Part shown: piece by piece, positions 21,414-28,009 of the stretch
Layout of the letters: the number at the start of each line of letters is the position of its first letter
Numbering within the stretch: position 1 is the stretch's first letter
Assembly: GCA_004555405.1 (NCBI GenBank)
Contig: SFIE01000024.1
Coordinates: forward strand, 1 to 28,009
DNA length: 28,009 nt
Source of the DNA: Subdoligranulum sp.
GTDB taxonomy: Bacteria; Bacillota; Clostridia; Oscillospirales; Ruminococcaceae
Reading direction: 5' to 3'
The notes under the pieces: model-generated
Seen by the model: the letters and a program-made list of their open reading frames with translations, nothing else
Told to the model about the DNA's origin: nothing
The model's database searches: none
Translations under genes and position numbers: made by a program

Positions 21414-21426
21414 GGAGGAACCCCTT

Positions 21427-23019
21427 ATGGATCACAAGCAGATCATTGCGTCTGGGCAGGTGTATCTGGGCATCGAGCTGGGCTCTACCCGCATTAAGGC
21501 GGTGCTGATCGGCCCGGATCACACGCCCTTGGCCTCGGGCGATCACACATGGGAAAACCATTATGAAAACGGCCTGTGGACCTATTCCATGAGCGAGGTG
21601 TGGCAGGGGCTGCAGGAGGCCTATGCCAACATGGCGGCCGATGTGAAAAACACCTACGGCCTGCCGCTGAAAAACATTGCCGCCATGGGCATTTCGGCCA
21701 TGATGCACGGCTATTTGCCCTTTGACCAAAATGGGCAGCAGCTGGCAGCCTTCCGCACCTGGCGCAACACCGTTACGGGCCCTGCCGCCCAGCAGCTGAC
21801 GGAACGCTTCGGCTTTAACATTCCGCAGCGCTGGAGCATTGCGCATTTGCAGCAGGCGGTGCTGAACGGGGAAGACCATGTAAAGCAGATTTCTTTTCTC
21901 ACCACGCTGGCAGGCTATGTACATTGGAAGCTGACCGGTGAAAAGGTGCTGGGCGTGGGCGAAGCAAGCGGAATGTTCCCCATCGACAGCCAAACCAATG
22001 ATTACGATGCTGCCATGCTGGATTCCTATGACGCGCTGATCGCAGAAAAAGGCTTTGGGTGGAAGATCCGCGATATTCTGCCCAAGGTGCTCACAGCAGG
22101 CGAAGGGGCCGGTGTGCTTACTGCCGAGGGCGCAAAGCTGCTGGACCCCACCGGAACGCTGCAGCCGGGCACGGCGCTGTGCCCGCCCGAGGGGGATGCC
22201 GGTACGGGCATGACAGCCACCAACGCCGTGGCGGTGCGCACGGGCAATGTGTCGGCCGGAACCTCGGTGTTTGCCATGGTGGTTCTGGAAAAGCCGCTTT
22301 CGCGGGTGTATTCCGAGATCGATATGGTCACCACCCCCACCGGCAAGCCGGTGGCTATGGTGCATTGCAACAACTGCACCAACGAGATCAACGCATGGGC
22401 GGGAATTTTTAAGGGCTTTTTGGAGGCCCTCGGCCAGAAGGCCGATATGAACGCTGTGTATACGGCCATGTTCCAAACGGCGCTGCAGGGCGAAAAGGAT
22501 GGCGGCGGCCTGATGCTGTACAACTATCTTTCGGGCGAACCGGTGGCCGGGCTTTCGGATGGCCGCCCCCTGCTGGTGCGCACCCCGGGCGCGAAAATGA
22601 ATTTTGCCAACTTTATGCGCGTGCAGCTGTACGGCGCACTGAGCACCTTAAAGCTGGGGCTGGATATTCTGGCCGGGGAAAATGTGGTGGTGGAAAAGCT
22701 GATGGGCCACGGCGGCTTCTTTAAAACGCCGCTGGTGGGCCAAAAGATCATGGCTGCCGCCGCAGGCGCGCCTGTGGCTGTGATGAAAACTGCCGGGGAA
22801 GGCGGCCCGTGGGGCATGGCGCTGCTGGCTGCGTATATGGCAGAAAAGCAAAACGGCCAAACGCTGGAGGACTATCTGCAAACCCGTGTGTTTGCCGGGC
22901 AGGAGGGCTCCTGCATTGCGCCGGATGAAGCCGACAAGGCAGGCTTTGCAAAATTTATCAACGCATTCACTGCAGGGCTATCGGTGGAAAAAGCCGCAGT
23001 GGAACATATCAAAGAGTAA
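21427..23019 (+). CDS. FGGY-family carbohydrate kinase, presumed L-ribulokinase
   Basis: This 530-residue kinase of the FGGY family starts with the phosphate-1 loop YLGIELGSTRIKAVLIG (13-29) and has MGISAMMHGYLPFD, EGDAGTGMTATNAVAVRTGNVSAGTS and a C-terminal KLMGHGGFFKTPLVGQKIMAAAAG, which is the adenosine-binding region. In this operon, between arabinose importers and AraA/AraD, the missing step is phosphorylation of L-ribulose at C5, so that is its likely role. It does not read like canonical AraB (which begins with an LDFGTDSVR-type loop); a divergent clostridial ribulokinase (AraK type) has been reported in Clostridium acetobutylicum, and this may be comparable. It follows the permease by 13 bases with a strong AAGGAGG site. 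Confidence 0.85.
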   Translation: MDHKQIIASGQVYLGIELGSTRIKAVLIGPDHTPLASGDHTWENHYENGLWTYSMSEVWQGLQEAYANMAADVKNTYGLPLKNIAAMGISAMMHGYLPFDQNGQQLAAFRTWRNTVTGPAAQQLTERFGFNIPQRWSIAHLQQAVLNGEDHVKQISFLTTLAGYVHWKLTGEKVLGVGEASGMFPIDSQTNDYDAAMLDSYDALIAEKGFGWKIRDILPKVLTAGEGAGVLTAEGAKLLDPTGTLQPGTALCPPEGDAGTGMTATNAVAVRTGNVSAGTSVFAMVVLEKPLSRVYSEIDMVTTPTGKPVAMVHCNNCTNEINAWAGIFKGFLEALGQKADMNAVYTAMFQTALQGEKDGGGLMLYNYLSGEPVAGLSDGRPLLVRTPGAKMNFANFMRVQLYGALSTLKLGLDILAGENVVVEKLMGHGGFFKTPLVGQKIMAAAAGAPVAVMKTAGEGGPWGMALLAAYMAEKQNGQTLEDYLQTRVFAGQEGSCIAPDEADKAGFAKFINAFTAGLSVEKAAVEHIKE

Positions 23020-23039
23020 ACGAAAAGAGGGTAATTCAG

Positions 23040-24521
23040 ATGGATATGAAGCAGAAAGAATTTTGGTTCGTAGTAGGCAGCCAGTTCCTGTATGGCCCCG
23101 AGGTGCTGGAAACGGTGGCCGCCCGCGGCGCAGAGATGGCCCAGAAAATGACAGATGGCGGCATTTTGCCCTGCAAGCTGGTGTATAAGGCAACCGTGAA
23201 AACCGATGCCGAGATCACCCAGATCATGAAGGATGCCAACCATGACGATAACTGCCTGGGCGTTGTGACCTGGTGCCACACCTTCTCCCCGAGCAAAATG
23301 TGGATCCACGGCTTTGATCTGCTGCAAAAGCCCTATTGCCACCTGGCCACCCAGTATAACCGCAAGATCCCCAACGAGGAGATCGACATGGACTTTATGA
23401 ACCTGAATCAGGCTGCCCATGGCGACCGTGAGCACGGCTTTATCGGCGCTCGTATGCGCCTGCCGCGCAAGGTGGTGGCCGGTTACTGGCAGGATGCTTC
23501 GGTGCAGAACGAGCTGGCCGCATGGATGCGCGCCGCCGTGGGCTATCAGGCTTCGCACGAGATGCGCATTATCCGATTTGGCGATAATATGCGCGATGTG
23601 GCTGTTACCGAAGGCGATAAGGTGGAAACACAGATCAAGCTGGGCTGGCAGGTGGATTATTGGCCCGTTGGCCATCTGGTAGAGGTGATGAACACCGTTA
23701 CCGAGGCCGAGATCGACGAAAAAATGGCCGAGTATCATCAGCGCTATGACTTTGCCACCGACGATCTTGCAACGGTGCGTTATCAGGCCAAGGAAGAGAT
23801 CGCCATGCGCAAGATCCTGACCCGTGAGGGCGCAAACGCCTTTATCAACAACTTCCAGGATCTGTACGGCATGGATCAGCTGCCCGGCCTTGCCAGCCAG
23901 AACATGATGGCCGACGGCATTGGCTATGGCGCCGAGGGCGACTGGAAGGTGAGCGGCATGACCGCCATTATGAAGCAGATGGCCCAGGGCCTTGAGGGCG
24001 GCACGCTGTTTATGGAGGATTACACCTACGATCTGGAGCCCGGCAAGGAGGTTTCGCTGGGCGCTCACATGCTGGAGGTGTGCCCCAGCATTGCCGCACA
24101 GCGCCCCCGCATTGAGGTGCATCCGCTGGGCATTGGCGACCGCCAGCCCCCGGCACGCCTTGTGTTTGAGGGCAAGCCCGGCAAGGGCATTGTGGTTTCG
24201 CTCATTGATATGGGCGGCCGCCTGCGCATGATCATTCAGGATATCGAGGTGATCAAGCCGATCCTTGCCATGCCCAACCTGCCTGTGGCGCGAGTGATGT
24301 GGAAGCCCGCCCCCGACCTGCTGACCGGCGTAAAATGCTGGATCCAGGCAGGCGGCGCACACCACACCGTGCTTTCCACGGCTGTAACGGCAGAAATGAT
24401 GCAGGATTGGGCCGAGATGATGCAGATCGAGTGCGTGCATATCACGGCAAACACCACGGTAGAGGAGTTTAAGAAAGAGCTGTTCTACAACGATATTGCA
24501 TGGAAGCTGAAGAATATTTGA
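23040..24521 (+). CDS. araA: L-arabinose isomerase
   Basis: This 493-residue cytoplasmic enzyme converts L-arabinose to L-ribulose using a divalent metal, usually Mn2+. It opens with the typical WFVVGSQFLYGPEVLE, then WCHTFSPSKMWIHG, and contains LFMEDYTY and GAHMLEVCPSIA (metal-binding Glu residues), EVHPLGIG (His) and WIQAGGAHHTVLS (last His), in the order of the E. coli enzyme. Length agrees with the family (about 495-500). Start: ATG 23040 with AGAGGG at 23026-23031; a second in-frame ATG follows two codons later. It is 20 bases after the kinase gene. Its stop overlaps a promoter for araD. Confidence 0.96.
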   Translation: MDMKQKEFWFVVGSQFLYGPEVLETVAARGAEMAQKMTDGGILPCKLVYKATVKTDAEITQIMKDANHDDNCLGVVTWCHTFSPSKMWIHGFDLLQKPYCHLATQYNRKIPNEEIDMDFMNLNQAAHGDREHGFIGARMRLPRKVVAGYWQDASVQNELAAWMRAAVGYQASHEMRIIRFGDNMRDVAVTEGDKVETQIKLGWQVDYWPVGHLVEVMNTVTEAEIDEKMAEYHQRYDFATDDLATVRYQAKEEIAMRKILTREGANAFINNFQDLYGMDQLPGLASQNMMADGIGYGAEGDWKVSGMTAIMKQMAQGLEGGTLFMEDYTYDLEPGKEVSLGAHMLEVCPSIAAQRPRIEVHPLGIGDRQPPARLVFEGKPGKGIVVSLIDMGGRLRMIIQDIEVIKPILAMPNLPVARVMWKPAPDLLTGVKCWIQAGGAHHTVLSTAVTAEMMQDWAEMMQIECVHITANTTVEEFKKELFYNDIAWKLKNI

Positions 24522-24546
24522 GTTTTCGCAGAAAGTAATATATAAT
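24518..24546 (+). promoter_or_regulatory. Internal promoter before araD
   Basis: TTGAGT (24518-24523, spanning the araA stop) is followed after 17 bases by a perfect TATAAT (24541-24546). Transcription would start near 24553, just before a terminator-like hairpin. Confidence 0.65.
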
Positions 24547-24562
24547 GTAAGGCAAGAGGAAA

Positions 24563-24594
24563 GCCCTGCTGCCCGGCCGGGCGGCAGGGCTTTT
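24563..24594 (+). terminator. Terminator/attenuator hairpin between araA and araD
   Basis: GCCCTGC (24563-24569) pairs with GCAGGGC (24584-24590), continued by GCCC/GGGC across a T-G pair with a GGCC loop, and four T follow (24591-24594). It can stop readthrough from araA or, at the very 5' end of a transcript from the internal promoter, act as a leader hairpin. Confidence 0.8.
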
Positions 24595-24612
24595 GCGATA
24601 GGAGAAAAGAAT

Positions 24613-25311
24613 ATGCTGGAAGATTTGAAAGAGCAGGTTTGCCGTGCCAATCTGCTGCTGCCCAAGCATGGGCTGGTCACTTTTACCTGGGGCAATGTTT
24701 CGGGGGTGGACCGGGAAAAGGGCCTGATGGTGATCAAGCCCTCGGGCGTGGAGTATGACGGCATGACCCCCGACGATATGGTGGTGGTGAGCCTTGCCAC
24801 CGGCGAGCGTGTGGAGGGCAAGTGGAAGCCCTCCAGCGATACGGATACGCACCTTGCTTTGTACCGTGCGTTTCCGGGCATTGGCGGCGTGGTGCACACC
24901 CACAGCCGCTGGGCCACCAGCTTTGCACAGGCAGGGCGCGGTGTGCCCGCCATGGGCACCACACAGGGCGATTATTTTTACGGCGAGATCCCCTGCACAC
25001 GCAAAATGACACCCGAGGAGATCGGCGGTCAATACGAGCTGGAAACCGGAAATGTGATCATTGAAACCTTTGAAAAGCGCGGCATCGATCCCATGCAGGT
25101 GCCTGCCGTTCTGGTGCACAGCCACGGCCCCTTTGTGTGGGGCACCGATCCCTTCAACGCGGTTCACAATGCGGTGGTGCTGGAAGAGGTTTCGTTTATG
25201 GATTTCCATGCCATGGCCCTCACCCCCGGTTTGCCCCCCATGCAGCAGGAGCTGCTGGATAAGCACTATCTGCGCAAGCACGGCCCCGGGGCCTATTACG
25301 GCCAGGGCTGA
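24613..25311 (+). CDS. araD: L-ribulose-5-phosphate 4-epimerase
   Basis: This 232-residue zinc enzyme epimerises L-ribulose-5-phosphate to D-xylulose-5-phosphate by a retro-aldol mechanism, linking arabinose to the pentose phosphate/phosphoketolase pathway. The metal and catalytic positions known for E. coli AraD are in place: D76 (SSDTDTH), H95 and H97 (VHTHSRWAT), D120 (TQGD), H172 (HSHGPF) and Y229 (AYYGQG). Length matches E. coli (231). The start ATG at 24613 has AGGAGAAAAG upstream. It is separated from araA by an internal promoter and hairpin, so its expression may be partly independent. Confidence 0.96.
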   Translation: MLEDLKEQVCRANLLLPKHGLVTFTWGNVSGVDREKGLMVIKPSGVEYDGMTPDDMVVVSLATGERVEGKWKPSSDTDTHLALYRAFPGIGGVVHTHSRWATSFAQAGRGVPAMGTTQGDYFYGEIPCTRKMTPEEIGGQYELETGNVIIETFEKRGIDPMQVPAVLVHSHGPFVWGTDPFNAVHNAVVLEEVSFMDFHAMALTPGLPPMQQELLDKHYLRKHGPGAYYGQG

Positions 25312-25400
25312 AAACAAAGGGCGGCGCCCCGCACGGAAAAATGCAGCGCTGCCCCCTCAAAAAACGCCCGCTGAGCCATGAAAGAAAGGATGCACAACTT

Positions 25401-26438
25401 ATGGAAAAAATTCTTTTCGGCACCATGCCAAACGGCACACCCGTTGAGCAGTACACCCTGCGCGCCGGGCAGCTGAGCTGCGATATCATCACCTATGGCG
25501 GCGCACTGCGCGCGCTGCGCGTGCCGGATCAAAACGGCAAGCTGACCGATGTGCTGCTTGGCTTTGATACGCTGGAGGATTACCGCCGACAGGATAAATA
25601 TATCGGCGCACTCATCGGCCGCTACGGCAACCGCATCGGCGATGCTAAATTTACCCTGAACGGCCGCGAGTTCCATTTGGCAGCCAACAACGGCAAAAAT
25701 CATCTGCACGGCGGCAATGTGGGCTTTGACAAGCAGGTTTGGCAGGTGGAAAGTGCTTCGCAGGATGCCCTGGTGCTGGCGCTCACCAGCCCCGACGGGC
25801 AGGAAAACTATCCCGGTACGCTTTCGGTGCAGGTGACATACCGGCTGAGCGCCGAGGGGCTTACGATCGATTACAAGGCCGAAACCACCGCCGATACTCT
25901 GTGCAACCTGACCAACCATGCCTACTTCAATCTGGCCGGCCAGCACAGCGGCCCTGTTACGGCACAAAAGATCCAGCTGTTTGCGGATCGCTACACCCCC
26001 ACCGATGCAGGCTCGATCCCCACGGGCGAAGTGGCCGATGTGAGCGGCACCCCCATGGATCTGCGCCAGCTCACCGCCATTGGTGCGCACATTGACGAGG
26101 ATTTTGCACAGCTCACATTGGCGCGCGGCTATGACCATAACTGGGCCGTAAACGGCGCAGCAGGCACACTGCGCCCTGCCGCCCGCGCTTACTGCGAGGA
26201 AACCGGCATTATGCTGGAGGCCCTCACCACGCAGCCCGGCGTGCAGTTTTATTCCGGCAATTATCTGGACGGCTGCCCGGCGGGCAAGGGCGGCGCGCCC
26301 TATGATATCCGCTGGGGCTTCTGCCTGGAAACGCAGGGCTATCCCGATTCGCCCAATAAGCCCCAGTTCCCCTCCACCGTGCTGAAGCAGGGCGAAACCT
26401 ATCACCAGACCACGGTGTATCAATTCAGCGTAAAATAA
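25401..26438 (+). CDS. galM: Aldose 1-epimerase (mutarotase)
   Basis: This 345-residue cytoplasmic enzyme of the GalM family interconverts alpha and beta anomers of aldoses. Family blocks are GRYGNRIGDAKFTLNG (73-88), NHLHGG (100-105; catalytic His), NLTNHAYFNLAG (169-180; His173), GYDHNW (243-248; Asp245) and a C-terminal FCLETQGYPDSPN with the catalytic Glu. In this operon the substrate is probably L-arabinose, speeding supply of the form used by AraA. The start ATG at 25401 follows AAAGAAAGG with wide spacing; an earlier ATG at 25341 lacks a site and adds non-conserved residues. It lies 89 bases after araD and ends at a strong terminator. Confidence 0.93.
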   Translation: MEKILFGTMPNGTPVEQYTLRAGQLSCDIITYGGALRALRVPDQNGKLTDVLLGFDTLEDYRRQDKYIGALIGRYGNRIGDAKFTLNGREFHLAANNGKNHLHGGNVGFDKQVWQVESASQDALVLALTSPDGQENYPGTLSVQVTYRLSAEGLTIDYKAETTADTLCNLTNHAYFNLAGQHSGPVTAQKIQLFADRYTPTDAGSIPTGEVADVSGTPMDLRQLTAIGAHIDEDFAQLTLARGYDHNWAVNGAAGTLRPAARAYCEETGIMLEALTTQPGVQFYSGNYLDGCPAGKGGAPYDIRWGFCLETQGYPDSPNKPQFPSTVLKQGETYHQTTVYQFSVK

Positions 26439-26442
26439 TGAG

Positions 26443-26482
26443 AAAATCCGCCCCCGTACCGAGTGTATGGGGGCGGATTTTT
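26443..26482 (+). terminator. Terminator of the arabinose operon
   Basis: AAAATCCGCCCCC (26443-26455) pairs perfectly with GGGGGCGGATTTT (26469-26481), followed by T. The A-run on the left means it can also serve the convergent minus-strand gene. Confidence 0.9.
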
Positions 26483-26552
26483 GCTGATCGCATAAAAATA
26501 AATTGTAAAATTGCTTTCCGGTGTATGCTTTCCGGCACAAGGGCGTTACAGA

Positions 26553-27515
26553 TCAATATTCAAACGCATCGCCCCAGCCCGCTTTTCGGGCTGCTTTAAA
26601 GGCATCGCCGTCGCGCTTGCGCACAGTGAGCTCCCGGTTGGCGTCCGGGCAGCACAGCGACAGGGTGATCTGCCCCTTGGCGGCTTTGGGGTGGCGCAAA
26701 ATGCGGGCAGCGGCAGGCTGCACAGGCGTTTTGCTGAAGGCAAGATAGGCGTATTTTTCGTCCTCATAGGGCACATCGCCTTCTTTTAACAGCCGGTGCA
26801 GGCGGCTGCGGGCAATGCGCGCACTGAAATGGCACCAGTCATCGCCCGCAAGGCGGCAGGGGCCGGTGTGCGCACAGGGGGCGGCCAGATAAGCGCCCTC
26901 GGCCAACAGCTGCTGGCGCACCTCGCGCAGCAGTGCAAAGCCCACAGGGGTGCCGGGCTCTAAAATAACCAGCAGCTGCCCGGCAGCAGCCCAGAGCCTA
27001 TGCACCGTTTGTGCGCGCTGCTGGGGGGAAAATTCGTTCAGCATATAGCTGGCCAGCACCATGTCAGCCCCGGCGGGCAGGGCATCGCGCAGGGCATCTC
27101 CGGCCACCCATCTGGCGCCTGGCAGCGGGGCAAAGCCAGACTGCATCAGCGCCTGCCCCAAGATGCGCATGGCGGGCTCACGCTCAAAGCAGGTGATGCC
27201 TTCCAGCTCCAGCAAGGAGGCAGCGGCCCAGCTGGCCGCGCCGGTGCCTGCGCCCACATCCAGCAGTGTTTTGGGCAAAACCGATAAAGCAGGCAGGGTG
27301 TGCTCCAGCGCACCGCACACCGCGCCAAAGGTGGCGGGCATACGCACAGCGGCATAGGCAAGGGCTTCATCGCCCTGCGAAAGCAGGCTTTGCCCGCGCC
27401 CGCTTTGGGTGTGATAGCGCAGAGTCAGCTGCTGCGAAAGCGCCTTCAGCTGGGCGGGGGTGTATTGCGCGGCGCGCTGCTCAATAGCCGCGCGCAGTGT
27501 GACCGGAAATTCCAT
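26553..27515 (-). CDS. Rsm22-like SAM-dependent methyltransferase
   Basis: This 320-residue protein belongs to the Rsm22/METTL17 family, linked to small ribosomal subunit assembly. A Rossmann methyltransferase core contains LLDVGAGTGAASWAA (84-98; SAM loop), CFEREP (acidic strand 2), and SYMLNEF (156-162). It then has the family-specific PCAHTGPC (C214, C220) and DDWCHFSAR (C228), and later LCCPD (C288/C289). In METTL17 four such Cys hold a [4Fe-4S] cluster. The C-terminus ends in a positively charged RKRDGDAFKAARKAGWGD. The start ATG at 27515 has only a weak AGGGAT upstream. It is a single gene convergent with the arabinose operon and not related to it. Confidence 0.85.
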   Translation of the reverse strand: MEFPVTLRAAIEQRAAQYTPAQLKALSQQLTLRYHTQSGRGQSLLSQGDEALAYAAVRMPATFGAVCGALEHTLPALSVLPKTLLDVGAGTGAASWAAASLLELEGITCFEREPAMRILGQALMQSGFAPLPGARWVAGDALRDALPAGADMVLASYMLNEFSPQQRAQTVHRLWAAAGQLLVILEPGTPVGFALLREVRQQLLAEGAYLAAPCAHTGPCRLAGDDWCHFSARIARSRLHRLLKEGDVPYEDEKYAYLAFSKTPVQPAAARILRHPKAAKGQITLSLCCPDANRELTVRKRDGDAFKAARKAGWGDAFEY

Positions 27516-27555
27516 AAATCAGAGATCCCTTACAATAAAAATTTTTGTAAATTCC

Positions 27556-27561
27556 ATTATA
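27556..27561 (-). promoter_or_regulatory. Candidate -10 box for the Rsm22-like gene
   Basis: Read on the minus strand this is TATAAT, 40 bases upstream of the start. No convincing -35 box is seen (TACCAT at 27579-27584 is at the correct distance). Confidence 0.4.
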
Positions 27562-27949
27562 GCACGAAGCAAAACGAAATGGTATGCTCCGCTCGGCCTT
27601 ATGGGAGCAAAAAAATTGAAAAAATGATAGAAAATCAGGATAACGGCCGTACAGCATAGATTGGAAGGATCATAAAAGGCTGTTTGTCGGAAAAAGGCTG
27701 GAAGTACCGGCCAAAATTTGCTATAATACTATAGCAAAGAAACTGGATACAGCGAAAATTCGACAAAAATATAAGAATTTCTACAAAACGAATGATACGA
27801 TAACTTTATAGGCGGTGTGGGTCTTTTTTACGAAAAATATTTTGTGCGGAATAATAAAAGAAATGAATATGACGAGGGATAGAAAAACTGTGCATTTATA
27901 GAGTTTGCGGTCACTTGCTATCCGCCATGAGCAAAAGTAAGAGGAAATC
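27562..27949. other. AT-rich intergenic region with a dyad promoter and long leader
   Basis: This 388-base gap holds no protein-like frame. It contains a candidate promoter at 27699-27727 and from there a roughly 220-base AT-rich leader before the next gene. GCGG/CCGC (27907-27924) is the only GC stem noted. I recognise no riboswitch consensus. Confidence 0.5.
27699..27735 (+). promoter_or_regulatory. Candidate promoter with palindromic -10 region
   Basis: TGGAAG (27699-27704) is followed after 17 bases by TATAAT (27722-27727). The -10 box lies within the perfect dyad GCTATA-ATAC-TATAGC (27720-27735). Confidence 0.5.
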
Positions 27950-28009
27950 ATGAAAAAATATCTAAAGCTGATGCGTGTGCATCATTACATAAAAAATTTT
28001 TTGGTTTTT
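27950..28009 (+). CDS. UbiA-family prenyltransferase, decaprenyl-phosphate phosphoribosyltransferase-like (partial)
   Basis: Only the first 20 codons are in the window: MKKYLKLMRVHHYIKNFLVF. The pattern R-x-H-H/Q-Y-I/W-x-K-N is the characteristic start of the decaprenyl-phosphate phosphoribosyltransferase (DPPR synthase) branch of the UbiA superfamily, which moves phosphoribose from PRPP to a polyprenyl phosphate at the membrane. It has an AGAGGAAA site 6 bases before the ATG. In Firmicutes such genes often sit in surface-glycan loci; what follows here cannot be seen. Confidence 0.75.
   Translation, partial: MKKYLKLMRVHHYIKNFLVF

Noticed and set aside
22872..24962. 696-codon open frame on the minus strand across the kinase, araA and araD
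   Set aside because: It spans three well-supported plus-strand genes and their intergenic hairpins and shows no protein family features; it is an artefact of codon bias.
27736..27949. Riboswitch in the long leader before the prenyltransferase gene
   Set aside because: No conserved core of a riboswitch class I know and no terminator stem with a T-run was found in it.

Overview
The window looks like a chromosomal segment of a G+C-rich Clostridia-class Firmicute, most likely an Oscillospiraceae/Ruminococcaceae gut anaerobe of the Faecalibacterium/Gemmiger/Subdoligranulum type. The basis is G/C-ending codons, strong AGGAGG-like ribosome binding sites, a T-box leader, a GntR-LacI type arabinose repressor, a PTS transporter and Clostridia-typical families (CD1375-like phage protein, DUF5662, Rsm22-like methyltransferase). 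The genus is inference; there is no rRNA or other marker gene here.

Layout. 1-2415: right-hand end of a prophage or remnant (a 5'-truncated small protein, a CD1375-like protein, a GH25 endolysin with a possible frameshift near its end, a family-4 holin, and an Ala-rich coiled-coil protein), closed by a long hairpin. 2596-3147: PAP2 phosphatase. 3269-3353: tRNA-Tyr(GTA) on the minus strand with its own promoter and terminator. 3733-5601 (minus): orphan glucose-superfamily PTS permease (IIB-IIC-IIA). 5900-7513: beta-CASP metallo-beta-lactamase-fold RNase-like protein. 7635-8177: DUF5662. 8332-9795: M20C aminoacyl-histidine dipeptidase.

9824-14749: leucine operon, with a sigma-A promoter, a T-box leader with intrinsic terminator, then leuA (type 2), leuC, leuD and leuB. 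It makes alpha-ketoisocaproate precursors from 2-ketoisovalerate and should be expressed when uncharged tRNA-Leu accumulates. A purine-rich repeat tract and a bidirectional terminator separate it from the next block.

14965-26438: L-arabinose locus. A divergent AraR-type repressor (minus) faces an operon for a sugar-binding lipoprotein, a double-domain ABC ATPase and two permeases (all most like the YtfQ-YtfR-YtfT-YjfF furanose transporter), an FGGY kinase (presumed ribulokinase), AraA, AraD and an aldose 1-epimerase. Together they import arabinose and convert it to D-xylulose-5-phosphate. The promoter region carries spaced TTGTAY/RTACAA half-sites suited to AraR binding.

26553-27515 (minus): Rsm22-like methyltransferase with a conserved Cys set. 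27950-28009: first 20 codons of a UbiA-family decaprenyl-phosphate phosphoribosyltransferase-like protein, cut by the window edge, after a 430-base AT-rich intergenic region. I found no CRISPR array, IS element or transposase. The most interesting content is the arabinose locus with a furanose-type transporter and its looping-type operator layout, the araA-araD promoter/hairpin unit, and the endolysin frameshift.
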